A stretch of DNA of 64,000 nucleotides. It comes from Serratia quinivorans. GTDB lineage: Bacteria; Pseudomonadota; Gammaproteobacteria; Enterobacterales; Enterobacteriaceae. Numbering within the stretch: the stretch's first letter is position 1; every line of letters starts with the position of its first letter. The stretch lies in NCBI GenBank assembly GCA_900457075.1, contig UGYN01000002.1:5270001-5334000 (forward strand), written 5' to 3'. Positions 36,590-45,550 of the stretch are shown here, in pieces. The notes below the pieces were generated by a model that did no database searches, was not told where the DNA came from, and worked only from the letters and a program-made list of their open reading frames with translations. The position numbers and the translations under genes were made by a program.

Positions 36590-38341
36590 ATGTATCAGGG
36601 CTACCCGGATTTTCAGCAGATTATCATTAGCGATCGGCTTAGGTTTATCGCTACCTATCAACAGAATGATAGCTATTTCTTATACCCGGACTCCGTCAGC
36701 ATTCTGGTCGCGGAACCTCTGGCTTTCTCGCTGGATATTGTTCGCAGCCCCAGCACCGACAGTATCTACGGTTGGCTGAATTTCACTACCGAACTGCAGT
36801 ATGCCGCAGGCCAAAGCCTGGTGAATTTCAAGCAGCAACACCCGGATAAAGCGGTGAAGGTGTTACCCGTATTACCAGGCAGCCTGGGGTTTGACGTCCC
36901 TATTGAGTATCACAGTGCCCTGCGCGGACAAAGCTATGACGCCACCTGGTATTCGGCTCAGTGTATCCAGTTTATTATTTTGCTGAACTCGGCCAGCACC
37001 CAACTGATTGAGAAAACCCTGCTTGACGATACCATCGGCTTTAATGCCCGGCTGGACGGTTTTGTTGAGGGGGTATCGCCGCGCATGGCGTATTCCGTCG
37101 AGTTTGATCCCCGCGCGCTGATGCTGGTGCTGGCCGACGGGGCCAAAGGCACGCATCTTGTTGACGATGACCGGGTAGCGTTTGACTATGACCTGCTGAC
37201 GCAATATATCTATCAAAATCTCGCGCGGCTGCCGCTGCAAATCAGTCCCCCCTTGCCGGAGAATCATCCCGAGGAGACTCTGCTTTTCAGCCAGACATTG
37301 CTCGATCGGCTCTATAATTCGCTGGGTTCGCCCTATGCAGGCCCCGCCTCCAGCAATACGGCGATGATCGCCCTGCGGGTACCGGCGCAAGGCGGCCGGG
37401 TGATCTTTAAACTCGACTCGGTGGTGCTGAGCCAGCGCCCGCTGTGCTTTATTCTGGATCCTTTTGCCGCCGCACAGCAAATCGCCAGGGTCTCGCCCGA
37501 CAGCATTATTCACCGCACTACCGCCCCGCCAATTCCGCAGGGTGAACGGGAGATAGACGTTTTCTACGCCTTCCCGCTGGGGTTGAAAAGCAATGTTTCT
37601 ATCGATATCCAGCTTATCGTGCCGGCGGGGGATATTTACCCGCTGGAACAAAGCCAAACTCAGTTGCTGCGCCCCGACCAGAGCCGGTTGACCTTCCGTT
37701 TTTATACCAGCTCACTGGAGACCGAACCCTTCTTCTACCAAATCCGGGTTAATTATCCGCAGGAGGGTGGCTGGCGCATCCTGTACGGTGAACGACAATC
37801 GTGCGAACAACAGGCTCTGGTGCTCGATTACGCCGCGTTACCCTGCCAGTTCCTGACCATCAATATTGATCCGGGTTTTGCCCGGGAAAGCAGAATTGGC
37901 GGGCTTTATCATTCTGCCGGCTGGCAGCAGGATTTGGCCTTAACCGCCGCCGCACCCTACTTCAGTTGCCCGATCCTCGGTGATGAAACCTATGCCGAAG
38001 CAACCGCCTATCAGCTTGCCGGCAGCGGCGTCGTGCCGCTGCCGATGCCAATTACCCAGCCCACCACCATCGGGGCTTACAGCTTCCCGCAGTTTGGCTC
38101 ACAGCGAGCGCGGATCACCGTCATTCTGCCCACTGAAATGCTTAAAGCCACGGTGCTCTTTCAACCCCAGGACACCGACCGCACTACGGAGCATACCTTC
38201 ACCCACCAACAAAACAGTTTCGATTACTCGTGGACTGTCACTTCTATCTTTGCCTGCGGATTCCGCTACCAGACCCCTTCGGGCCAATGGTCGGCATATG
38301 TGACCGGCGATCAAACGATTGATATCAAAGGTGAAAAATGA
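36590..38341 (+). CDS. Cluster protein A, unknown function, beta-rich (583 aa)
   Basis: I do not recognise a named family. The protein lacks a signal peptide and membrane segments. It shares with its neighbours a degenerate opening (DSYFLYPDSVSILVAEPLAF, compare FWYLPGDIHIAEKDGKPVF in protein E) and a second motif in which a small-residue helix is followed by a strand and Pro (QLIEKTLLDDTIGF, FVEGVSPRMAYSVEF). The rest is beta-sandwich-like. Its stop overlaps the next gene's ATG, so it is translated as part of the operon. The shared motifs are what can be seen; the role is unknown. Confidence 0.75.
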   Translation: MYQGYPDFQQIIISDRLRFIATYQQNDSYFLYPDSVSILVAEPLAFSLDIVRSPSTDSIYGWLNFTTELQYAAGQSLVNFKQQHPDKAVKVLPVLPGSLGFDVPIEYHSALRGQSYDATWYSAQCIQFIILLNSASTQLIEKTLLDDTIGFNARLDGFVEGVSPRMAYSVEFDPRALMLVLADGAKGTHLVDDDRVAFDYDLLTQYIYQNLARLPLQISPPLPENHPEETLLFSQTLLDRLYNSLGSPYAGPASSNTAMIALRVPAQGGRVIFKLDSVVLSQRPLCFILDPFAAAQQIARVSPDSIIHRTTAPPIPQGEREIDVFYAFPLGLKSNVSIDIQLIVPAGDIYPLEQSQTQLLRPDQSRLTFRFYTSSLETEPFFYQIRVNYPQEGGWRILYGERQSCEQQALVLDYAALPCQFLTINIDPGFARESRIGGLYHSAGWQQDLALTAAAPYFSCPILGDETYAEATAYQLAGSGVVPLPMPITQPTTIGAYSFPQFGSQRARITVILPTEMLKATVLFQPQDTDRTTEHTFTHQQNSFDYSWTVTSIFACGFRYQTPSGQWSAYVTGDQTIDIKGEK

Positions 38342-39762
38342 ACGCTGAAGATTTGAACCCTCAACAAACGCTACAGAACTTTTTCCTGCTTGGTCGAGCC
38401 TTCGCTTTCCACGACCAGACGCAACCGTCGGAGTGCTACACCTACGGCAGTTTTACTCCGCAGGTGGTGCTGGAGGGTAAGGTCAGCGCGCTGCATTTGC
38501 TGACCAGCCCCGGTGGCGGTCTGGCGACCTTTATCGCGCCCAATCTGCCGGTGGATACCGCGGCGATTGAAGCCTATATCCGCCAGCATTTCATCCCGGC
38601 GCCGGGAAAAATAGCGCTGCAACAGGGCGACATTCGCCAGTCGCTGTTTCTGCGCTTTGTCCACCAGCCGGAGTCTGGCAGTTATAACGTCGAATTCGAA
38701 CAGTCAAAAATGCCGCTGACCCATGCCGAAGCCGGTCTGCTGGACAACGCCATTCGCGGAGCAAAGAGCCAGGTTTATCTGGTGACCCACAGCCGGTTTA
38801 GCGTTAGCAGCCGCGTTGCAGCCAGGTTGGAAACCGACTGGGTGGCTTTTTTAACCCTGGCCTTTAACCAACAGGCGCGGCAACCGGAAGTTATCGCCGT
38901 TTTGCTTAATCAGCAGATCGACGCCGGGGTCATAACCCTGCTGGAACAGTTCGATAACGATCCTTCGCAACAGACCCGCGAACTGGTCAGAAACGCACTG
39001 GTGAATACCGCAGCGCTACTGGTCAGCAATACGCTGCGTAACATCCATTCCATCGATGAGATCCCCAGCAAGATCAGCTACGACGTCAGCTACAGCAATA
39101 GCGTGCCGCAACGCTATTTGCTGGTTCAGCAGCAGGATATTGCCGCCTTGCTTGGCCAACTGCCCGCCGACGGCATTATCACTTTTACGCCGACGCCGTT
39201 GCCCGAACCTACCCGGCCGGATAAGCCGATAAAACACCGCGAATGCGTGGTGAGTCTGGGGTTCAACCCCAAGAGTTTTAACATCATGTCGATCGAGCTG
39301 CGTTATGCCCAGTCGCAAACGCCGATGCAGTGGCCCAACTTCCCCCCGGTCACCTTGAAAACCACAGAGGAGGTCAGCGTTATTACCCTCAAAGTGACGT
39401 TTTCCGATTACACCAGCTATGAAAGCCAACTCGGCTGGCAAGACACCCTGGCGCTCACCCCGCAAGACCTGGGTTTCTATAGCCTGCTGTTCGAGGCCGA
39501 ACAACTGAAGGCAAAATTTAAGTCAATTAGCGGCACCGCCACTTATCAGCCGGCAGGTCAGGCAAAAAAACAAAACTTCAGCTTTTCGTTTGCCGCCCAG
39601 CAGTGGCAGGCCAACTGGTGGATTAATGCCCATGCCAGCGGGTTAAACGGCCGCGTTGACTACCAATGGCAAGGCAAACTCGACTCGATATTCCCCAAAA
39701 CCTACGACTCTGGCCCGCTACAGGCCAGCGCCAGCCCCGTCAAACTGCAATACAACAAGTGA
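38338..39762 (+). CDS. Cluster protein B, unknown function, beta-rich (474 aa)
   Basis: Overlaps protein A by 4 bp (ATGA). It shows the second family motif (LTHAEAGLLDNAIRGAKSQV, then RFSVSSRVAARLETDW) and a beta-rich C-terminal half (VVSLGFNPKSFNIMSIELRY, VITLKVTFSDYTSY). It has no signal peptide. A short Pro-rich linker (PTPLPEPTRPDKP) near residue 280 separates two halves. No enzyme motif is visible. By shared motifs it belongs with A, C, D, E and G. Confidence 0.75.
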   Translation: MNAEDLNPQQTLQNFFLLGRAFAFHDQTQPSECYTYGSFTPQVVLEGKVSALHLLTSPGGGLATFIAPNLPVDTAAIEAYIRQHFIPAPGKIALQQGDIRQSLFLRFVHQPESGSYNVEFEQSKMPLTHAEAGLLDNAIRGAKSQVYLVTHSRFSVSSRVAARLETDWVAFLTLAFNQQARQPEVIAVLLNQQIDAGVITLLEQFDNDPSQQTRELVRNALVNTAALLVSNTLRNIHSIDEIPSKISYDVSYSNSVPQRYLLVQQQDIAALLGQLPADGIITFTPTPLPEPTRPDKPIKHRECVVSLGFNPKSFNIMSIELRYAQSQTPMQWPNFPPVTLKTTEEVSVITLKVTFSDYTSYESQLGWQDTLALTPQDLGFYSLLFEAEQLKAKFKSISGTATYQPAGQAKKQNFSFSFAAQQWQANWWINAHASGLNGRVDYQWQGKLDSIFPKTYDSGPLQASASPVKLQYNK

Positions 39763-39783
39763 CATAAACAAGAGGAACGCCCT

Positions 39784-41925
39784 ATGTTAACCACCGCTTT
39801 GCAGCAATCGGTCAAGATCGCCACGGATAAGTATCTGGGTATTAAGGAATATGCCTTTACCTGTTATGGCGACAGCATTGATAAGAATATTTACTATGTG
39901 GTGCCGGAGATCCCGGTGTTTGTCGCCAGGGATACCAAAAGCCCCTATTTCATGTTCTACAAGTATCGTAGTGAAGACACCCAGGGCGGCTATGCGCAAT
40001 TTACCGTGATGCTGCCGCAGCCTGATTCGGAGATGAAGAAAAAGATCAGCATCGAGTTGCTCGGCAAGCTTAAAGATCCGCTGATCGCCAAATCCACCCT
40101 GATCGTCAAGTATGTTCAAGCCGAGCAGGCCTCGGTGGCCGACCCTGAAAATGCGACCAAAAAAACAGCCATGGATACCGCGTTGCGCAATACCGGTTTA
40201 AATGACGATCAGGCTGCCAGATTTGTCGCGTTATATGACAGCAACCAAGGCAATGACCAATTCGTGCCTGAATTGACGCCAATAGAAATCAAGCTGGAAG
40301 TCCCAAGACTCACCTCGGCACATGCTTCATTGATTCTGGACAGCAACGAGAAATTCTATCGCCAAATCCCCACCACGGTGTCGCCATCAGGCCTGGGGGA
40401 TAACAACACCGTTTTCAGCCTTTCACTCACAGGCGAAGGCGCCACCCTGTTCGAACAGGTTTTGAAAGGCACCGATACCAACTCCAGCGTAGGCATTCGC
40501 TTCGATTTCAGTCTGGATGCTTCCCTGCCGGCGGCCAAAGTTACGGTCAGCTACGACAGTGAAATCACCAAATCGGTGACGCAAAACATCACCTACCACA
40601 CCTGGTCGGCCGATGAGAAAAAGATTGAACGCGAATATATCGAAAAAGGCGCGATCAAGGTCGATGTTCAGACCGGGCTCTCTTACGAAGAAATGGGCAT
40701 GACCGAGGACCAATACCTCAAATGGAAAGAGGGGCTGACCGCCTGGGGGCAAAAACAGGTAGAGCAGATTTTGAGTAGCCAAACCGGGCTGGACATGAGC
40801 CTCGAATTGCTTAACGACGCCGACGGCTTTGATAAATTCAAATCCAGCCTCAGCGAAACCAAAAGTTTTACCCGCGTCTATGAGGAAAACTCGGTGGTCT
40901 CTTTCTCCATCGCCCCTCAGACCCAGTTGCCGTCTATCCAATCCATCGTCGGCGAAGAGAATCTCAAAGATTACTTTAAAGAGTACGATCTCAACGATCC
41001 TTTCTATCAGTACATTCAGCCCGAGTTTTTTGTCACTCAGGATCTGGCGAAGTACAACGTGGCCAATATCGTGGTGACCGCCATCTACGACAAAGACAAT
41101 CAGAGCACTCTGCAGTTTTCCCCTGGCGACAGCGAACCGAAGAAAACCGGAAAATGGTTTATCAACCCCGAGCTGGGCCGGGCATTTAAATACTCCTACA
41201 CCGTCAACTTCACCGGTATGCAGGCCAAGCCCTATCACTCTGGCGAACTTCAGAGCGATCAGGATTTGGTTATCTCCATCAACGTGGCCGAATGCGGCAT
41301 CGTTTATGCCGACATTTCCACGCTGCTCGATCCTATGGGATGGAAAGTCTTCAGCCAGGTGGTGATCAAAACGCAATATTCCGATCCGGATAAGGGCGTC
41401 AAAATCAAAACCGACAGCCAGGTAGTCAGTGAGTCGACGCCTCCTCACCCCTTTATTTACCCGATTGGTGTCGATGTGGATAAGCCGATTTATTTCTCCA
41501 CCGATTACTATGCCCTGGATGGTGACAGCCTGACCTACATCCCCGACGGCGTTGAGACCAGCCCGCAGCTACCGGGTTATGGGCTGATCCGTGGCCACCA
41601 GATCCTGGTCGCCAATGCCCTGCCGAAAGCGCAGAAGTACACCATTATCTTCAAGCCAAGCCAGAAGGAGATCACGCTGATCACCTATGAAATGGTGGTG
41701 TATTACCCGAAATGGGACTTTACGCAATCCCAATCCCTTGCCCTGACCGAGTTTGATTCTAAATCCCTCACCCAGTATCTGACCTTCAATCTGATGCAGG
41801 CTGAAAAAGACAACAAGGTGGAGATCCATTACGTCGCTACGGTGTATTACGGCGAAGATAACCAGGAAAAAACCGTTGAGAAGGAAGTGACAGGAACCAG
41901 CACCATTGTGGTGGTGACTTTCTGA
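39784..41925 (+). CDS. Cluster protein C, unknown function, beta-rich (713 aa)
   Basis: The largest member. It starts 21 bp after protein B with AGAGGAA. The opening YYVVPEIPVFVARDTKSPYF and the glycine pair in TQGGYAQFTV match protein E. The second motif is LTGEGATLFEQVL through LPAAKVTVSYD. A charged helical segment follows (about 275-320, IEREYIEKGAIKVDV), then NDPFYQYIQPEFFV, again parallel to protein E (NDPFFQKIDFTVLGP). C-terminal strands repeat the pattern F-x-x-V-x-V-x-x-x-Y. It lacks a signal peptide and a known catalytic motif. Confidence 0.78.
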   Translation: MLTTALQQSVKIATDKYLGIKEYAFTCYGDSIDKNIYYVVPEIPVFVARDTKSPYFMFYKYRSEDTQGGYAQFTVMLPQPDSEMKKKISIELLGKLKDPLIAKSTLIVKYVQAEQASVADPENATKKTAMDTALRNTGLNDDQAARFVALYDSNQGNDQFVPELTPIEIKLEVPRLTSAHASLILDSNEKFYRQIPTTVSPSGLGDNNTVFSLSLTGEGATLFEQVLKGTDTNSSVGIRFDFSLDASLPAAKVTVSYDSEITKSVTQNITYHTWSADEKKIEREYIEKGAIKVDVQTGLSYEEMGMTEDQYLKWKEGLTAWGQKQVEQILSSQTGLDMSLELLNDADGFDKFKSSLSETKSFTRVYEENSVVSFSIAPQTQLPSIQSIVGEENLKDYFKEYDLNDPFYQYIQPEFFVTQDLAKYNVANIVVTAIYDKDNQSTLQFSPGDSEPKKTGKWFINPELGRAFKYSYTVNFTGMQAKPYHSGELQSDQDLVISINVAECGIVYADISTLLDPMGWKVFSQVVIKTQYSDPDKGVKIKTDSQVVSESTPPHPFIYPIGVDVDKPIYFSTDYYALDGDSLTYIPDGVETSPQLPGYGLIRGHQILVANALPKAQKYTIIFKPSQKEITLITYEMVVYYPKWDFTQSQSLALTEFDSKSLTQYLTFNLMQAEKDNKVEIHYVATVYYGEDNQEKTVEKEVTGTSTIVVVTF

Positions 41926-41938
41926 TGCGTTGAGCCCC

Positions 41939-41963
41939 CCAGGGCAAAGCTTCTTTGCCCTGG
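41939..41963 (+). terminator. Strong intercistronic hairpin between proteins C and D
   Basis: CCAGGGCAAAG and CTTTGCCCTGG are perfect 11-bp arms around CTT, between the stop of C and the start of D, with no T-run. It probably tunes mRNA decay or partial termination within the operon. Confidence 0.6.
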
Positions 41964-41991
41964 ATCACCTTCATCAAATGGGATGGTCGCT

Positions 41992-43866
41992 ATGAACACT
42001 CAGGTCGTAGTGCAAAACATCTGTTTTATCCGGGCCGACCCGGACAGGCCCATTTATTATTATTGCGCGGCCGCGCCGGGCATTAGCGTTATTAACGGTG
42101 ACCAACCGGCAGTCCAGCTACAGATATTCAGGAACAGCAGCCAACCGGCAGTCCAGCTACAGATATTCAGGAACAGCAGCCAACCGGCCACGGTTTACTA
42201 TGCCATGCTGTCGTTGCAAACCCAGTTAACCAGCAGCCCCGAGGCGGCACGGGTGGCGGCAGCGGCCAGCCCCGACATGCCGCGCGACGCGGTGTTATTA
42301 CCCATGCAGGCGATCGCTTGCAGCGCCACGCTGAACATTCCCGGCTTTATCGATGGCCAAACCAGCAAGACCTCACTGAGCGACCAGCAAAACTGCTATC
42401 TGTTGGCTAAATTACCGGCTGACGCGGATATCGCTCTGTTGGCCAGCCTGATGGCGACCCCTGCCACTGCGCCCATCACCATCAGCTACAAAATTGACTA
42501 TCTGCTGCAGTTGCCGCCAGCCACCTTTGAGCTGGAAGCCCGTTGGGATCAGGTTTATCAATTTCTGCAACAGTCGGTCGGTTTCAATCTGCTGATTTTT
42601 TCCGTCGATATCGAGGAAACCTCATCGCAGTTAATCAGCAAGAAAGTGGTGACCATCAAAGTCAGGGACACCGACCCCGATGGGCACTTCAAGCAGGCGG
42701 TGGCCGAGTTGACGCAGATCCTGACCGGCGAGTTCTTTACCCCGGTGTTTGCCGAAGTGCCGCAGCAAGACAAGCCCAGGGCCGGTTTTTATCTGCAAAG
42801 ACTGTCGGTAGAAGATATTGACCAGCGGCGTTTAAGCGGCAAGCTGAGCGAAACCACGGTGGTCAAACGTTCGCTTTATCCGCAGGCACTGTTTGCCGAA
42901 CTGGTCGCCGGCACTGACTATCAGGCCGACCGGGTGATCAGCCAAAGTGACCTGCAGGATGACTTTTTCGCTCACCGTGAAGTTCGGGTCAGCCTGCTGT
43001 CAGACGAGCTGGACGTTAACGTCCAATTGGTCATGGTGCGCCTGCGCTATGGCTCGGACAGCAAGCAATACACCTTTCGCATGGGCGATATCGGGCCGAA
43101 GCTATTCAGGTCACCGAGTATTACCGATCCTGAAACCGGCAAAATGCTGTGGCCGGTCGAATACAGCTTCACCGTCTATCTCAATCAGGCCGTGGGCGGC
43201 GTGAGATCGGTCAGTTCCAGCGTAATGCAAACCGAACTGAACGATGTCTATCTGGATATTGAGTCGGTCTACGGCCGCTACGATTTTGTCATTGAGGCCG
43301 CCAGCCTGTTCGACTGGCGTTGGTACCAGTCGGTATTGGTCACCCTGCGCTGCCGCCATATTGGACAGCCGGTAGCCAGCCTGACGAAAAGCTTTCAGAT
43401 TAGCCAGACAACGCAGCAGGACAGCTACCCGGTGATGCTGCCCAACCCGGATCAGTATTTGTTTGACGTCACCAAGGAATACAGCAGCGCCGTTAACTCG
43501 CCCCATATCTCTGTGCTGTTAAACGAGCCGACCAGCCAGGATGTGTACCTGGTCTCCAGCCTGTATCACCAGCGGGTGTTGATGATTGCCGCCAACATGG
43601 ACTGGCAACAGGTGGCGTCGGTGCTGGTTTCTGCCAATTATGCCTATTTGCCCGGTGATGACGCCCCACCTCTGCAGCAAATTTTTCAGTTTACCGCAGC
43701 CGATGCCGCCCCTCAGCGTTTTAGTGCCGACCAAATCGACCCCGAACGACGTAGTGTCGATCTGGAGATTTGGTTTACCTACCAACCGGACCAAGGCGGG
43801 GATAAGCCCGATTACGTCCAAACCGCAACCGTTCAAGACGATATCGATATCGCCAACCTCATTTAA
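41992..43866 (+). CDS. Cluster protein D, unknown function, beta-rich (624 aa)
   Basis: Start set at ATG 41992, which has GGGA eight bases upstream; ATG 41983 lacks one. Opening motif: IYYYCAAAPGISVINGDQPA. Residues about 38-63 contain an exact in-frame tandem duplication of 13 residues (QPAVQLQIFRNSS twice). The second motif is LPADADIALLASLMAT through LPPATFELEARW. The C-terminal strands include DWRWYQSVLVTLRCRH and DWQQVASVLVSANY, similar to the strand motif in C and E. No signal peptide is visible. Confidence 0.75.
   Translation: MNTQVVVQNICFIRADPDRPIYYYCAAAPGISVINGDQPAVQLQIFRNSSQPAVQLQIFRNSSQPATVYYAMLSLQTQLTSSPEAARVAAAASPDMPRDAVLLPMQAIACSATLNIPGFIDGQTSKTSLSDQQNCYLLAKLPADADIALLASLMATPATAPITISYKIDYLLQLPPATFELEARWDQVYQFLQQSVGFNLLIFSVDIEETSSQLISKKVVTIKVRDTDPDGHFKQAVAELTQILTGEFFTPVFAEVPQQDKPRAGFYLQRLSVEDIDQRRLSGKLSETTVVKRSLYPQALFAELVAGTDYQADRVISQSDLQDDFFAHREVRVSLLSDELDVNVQLVMVRLRYGSDSKQYTFRMGDIGPKLFRSPSITDPETGKMLWPVEYSFTVYLNQAVGGVRSVSSSVMQTELNDVYLDIESVYGRYDFVIEAASLFDWRWYQSVLVTLRCRHIGQPVASLTKSFQISQTTQQDSYPVMLPNPDQYLFDVTKEYSSAVNSPHISVLLNEPTSQDVYLVSSLYHQRVLMIAANMDWQQVASVLVSANYAYLPGDDAPPLQQIFQFTAADAAPQRFSADQIDPERRSVDLEIWFTYQPDQGGDKPDYVQTATVQDDIDIANLI
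42103..42180 (+). repeat. Two exact 39-bp tandem copies inside gene D
   Basis: The unit starts CAACCGGCAGTCCAGCTACA and repeats without a mismatch; the first 8 bases recur a third time at 42181. It adds 13 residues in frame. Perfect identity means a recent slippage or unequal-exchange event. Confidence 0.9.
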
Positions 43867-43875
43867 GGAACCATC

Positions 43876-45540
43876 ATGTTATTACTCAGAGCAAGAACTG
43901 CCACAATCAACAACATCACCTTCTTTGCCGACGACTCCGATGACAAGCAGTTCTGGTATTTGCCCGGTGATATCCATATCGCAGAAAAAGACGGGAAACC
44001 CGTTTTTTCATTGATCAAATACACCGGCGACGGCAGCGGTCAGCAAGGGGGTTACATCAACTTCGAGGTCAATACCTCGATCGATGCCGCCGAGCTGGAC
44101 GCCGCATTTAACGAATACCTGCGTAAACTCAAAGTTGATCCGAAAACCGCCCGCAAGGCTCAGGTGCCGTATGACAAAGGTACGGTAAATTTCTTCGTGC
44201 TTGACGTCGGCAGCAATGCCAACGGTGAGTTGATCAGCGCGCAGTGCCCCAGCCTGTTTGGCAACAATAGTGCCATTTTCAGCGCCAAACTGACGCCACA
44301 GCAGGCGGTGATCCTGGAGGCGGCCTTTAACCAGGCGCAGGCACCGGCGGCCGTGGCCTATAACCTCAGCTTTACCGGTATCACCCCGGCGTTAAAAGTT
44401 GAAGTCGAGGCCAAGTTTGAAAGCATCTACAAAGAGTTCGATGTTAAATTTGGCGCCAATATCCCGATCCCGGTGGAAACCCCGGCCAGTTTTTGGCTGG
44501 GCTTTGACAGCGTAATCAAAAAACTGCAGCAGGATCAGAAGTTGATCATCAAGGTCACCGAGAGCATGCCGAGCGAGGAGGAAGCCAAAGAGAAAGAATG
44601 GGCGCTGCAGTTTGTTAAAGAGGAGATCCTGAAAAGCTTCTTCACCGCATCGCTCAAACCCAATGATGACAGCAATACCCAGGCCAAATCAGCCAGTGAC
44701 TCCATCCTGGAATCTCTGCTCGCCAGCGGCAAAGAAGACGGCGAAGAAGGCGGCAAAGGCGGGCTGTTCCCCAGCGCCTCGCTGGAAATAAAACTGGTGC
44801 GCATCGAAGAAACCAAAAGCCTGAACTTCAACTACACCTCATCAAAAGCCCTCAGTCAGTCGGCGGTGCCGCAAAACTTTATCGGCAGCGACATTCTGCG
44901 TGCCAAAAAAGAGCCACCTTATTTTATTGAAGTTAACGTTAACGATCCCTTCTTCCAGAAAATCGATTTTACCGTGCTGGGGCCGGACGGTTTTGCCGAA
45001 TACGGCATTAAGGCCGCTACCTTCAAAATCGAATATAACAAACAGATTTATACGCCGACCGAGGCGTTCACGGCTGATGATGAGAAATGGGGCAAGGTCA
45101 TCTCCCGCAGCCCGGATATCAATGAACGCTTTGTGATCCACAGCGAGTATGCCTTCAAGTCTGCAGCCACCACCGGCTGGGAAGGCAGCAGCAGCTACCA
45201 GCCGCGGTCGGTTTCGGCTTCGACCCTGCTGAATTTGGATCCCGGCGCGGTGCTGACCTTCAACGAGATCTCCATCTTCCTCGACCGAAAATTCTCCTGG
45301 GAGAATTACAATCAGGTGATCGTCGAACTGACCTACCTGGACGACAAAAAGAGCCGAAAAATCAAGAAATACTCGTTTAATCCGGATAAAACCGAGGAAC
45401 AGACCTTTAAGTATCGCTGCCTGACCGAGCAGCCCTGGACGGTCGATTACAAAATCACTTATCTGCTGGTCGGTGGTGACAGCGTCACGCGTGATGGCAG
45501 CGAGAATCCGCCGGCCATTGTTATTCCTGCCGTGGCATAG
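43876..45540 (+). CDS. Cluster protein E, unknown function, beta-rich (554 aa)
   Basis: Starts 9 bp after D with AAGGAA. It carries the clearest form of the shared opening: FWYLPGDIHIAEKDGKPVF followed by GDGSGQQGGYINFEV. The second motif is LTPQQAVILEAAFNQAQ through ITPALKVEVEAKF. A charged, helix-rich middle (about 215-300, with GKEDGEEGGKGG) and a C-terminal beta region (WENYNQVIVELTYLDDKKSR) follow. It is a paralog of C by several parallel stretches. No signal peptide or enzyme motif is seen. Confidence 0.78.
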   Translation: MLLLRARTATINNITFFADDSDDKQFWYLPGDIHIAEKDGKPVFSLIKYTGDGSGQQGGYINFEVNTSIDAAELDAAFNEYLRKLKVDPKTARKAQVPYDKGTVNFFVLDVGSNANGELISAQCPSLFGNNSAIFSAKLTPQQAVILEAAFNQAQAPAAVAYNLSFTGITPALKVEVEAKFESIYKEFDVKFGANIPIPVETPASFWLGFDSVIKKLQQDQKLIIKVTESMPSEEEAKEKEWALQFVKEEILKSFFTASLKPNDDSNTQAKSASDSILESLLASGKEDGEEGGKGGLFPSASLEIKLVRIEETKSLNFNYTSSKALSQSAVPQNFIGSDILRAKKEPPYFIEVNVNDPFFQKIDFTVLGPDGFAEYGIKAATFKIEYNKQIYTPTEAFTADDEKWGKVISRSPDINERFVIHSEYAFKSAATTGWEGSSSYQPRSVSASTLLNLDPGAVLTFNEISIFLDRKFSWENYNQVIVELTYLDDKKSRKIKKYSFNPDKTEEQTFKYRCLTEQPWTVDYKITYLLVGGDSVTRDGSENPPAIVIPAVA

Positions 45541-45550
45541 GTCATTGACG

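Noticed and set aside
45473..45550. Longer start for cluster protein F
   Set aside because: It would run into protein E's coding region; ATG 45551 follows the E stop directly.
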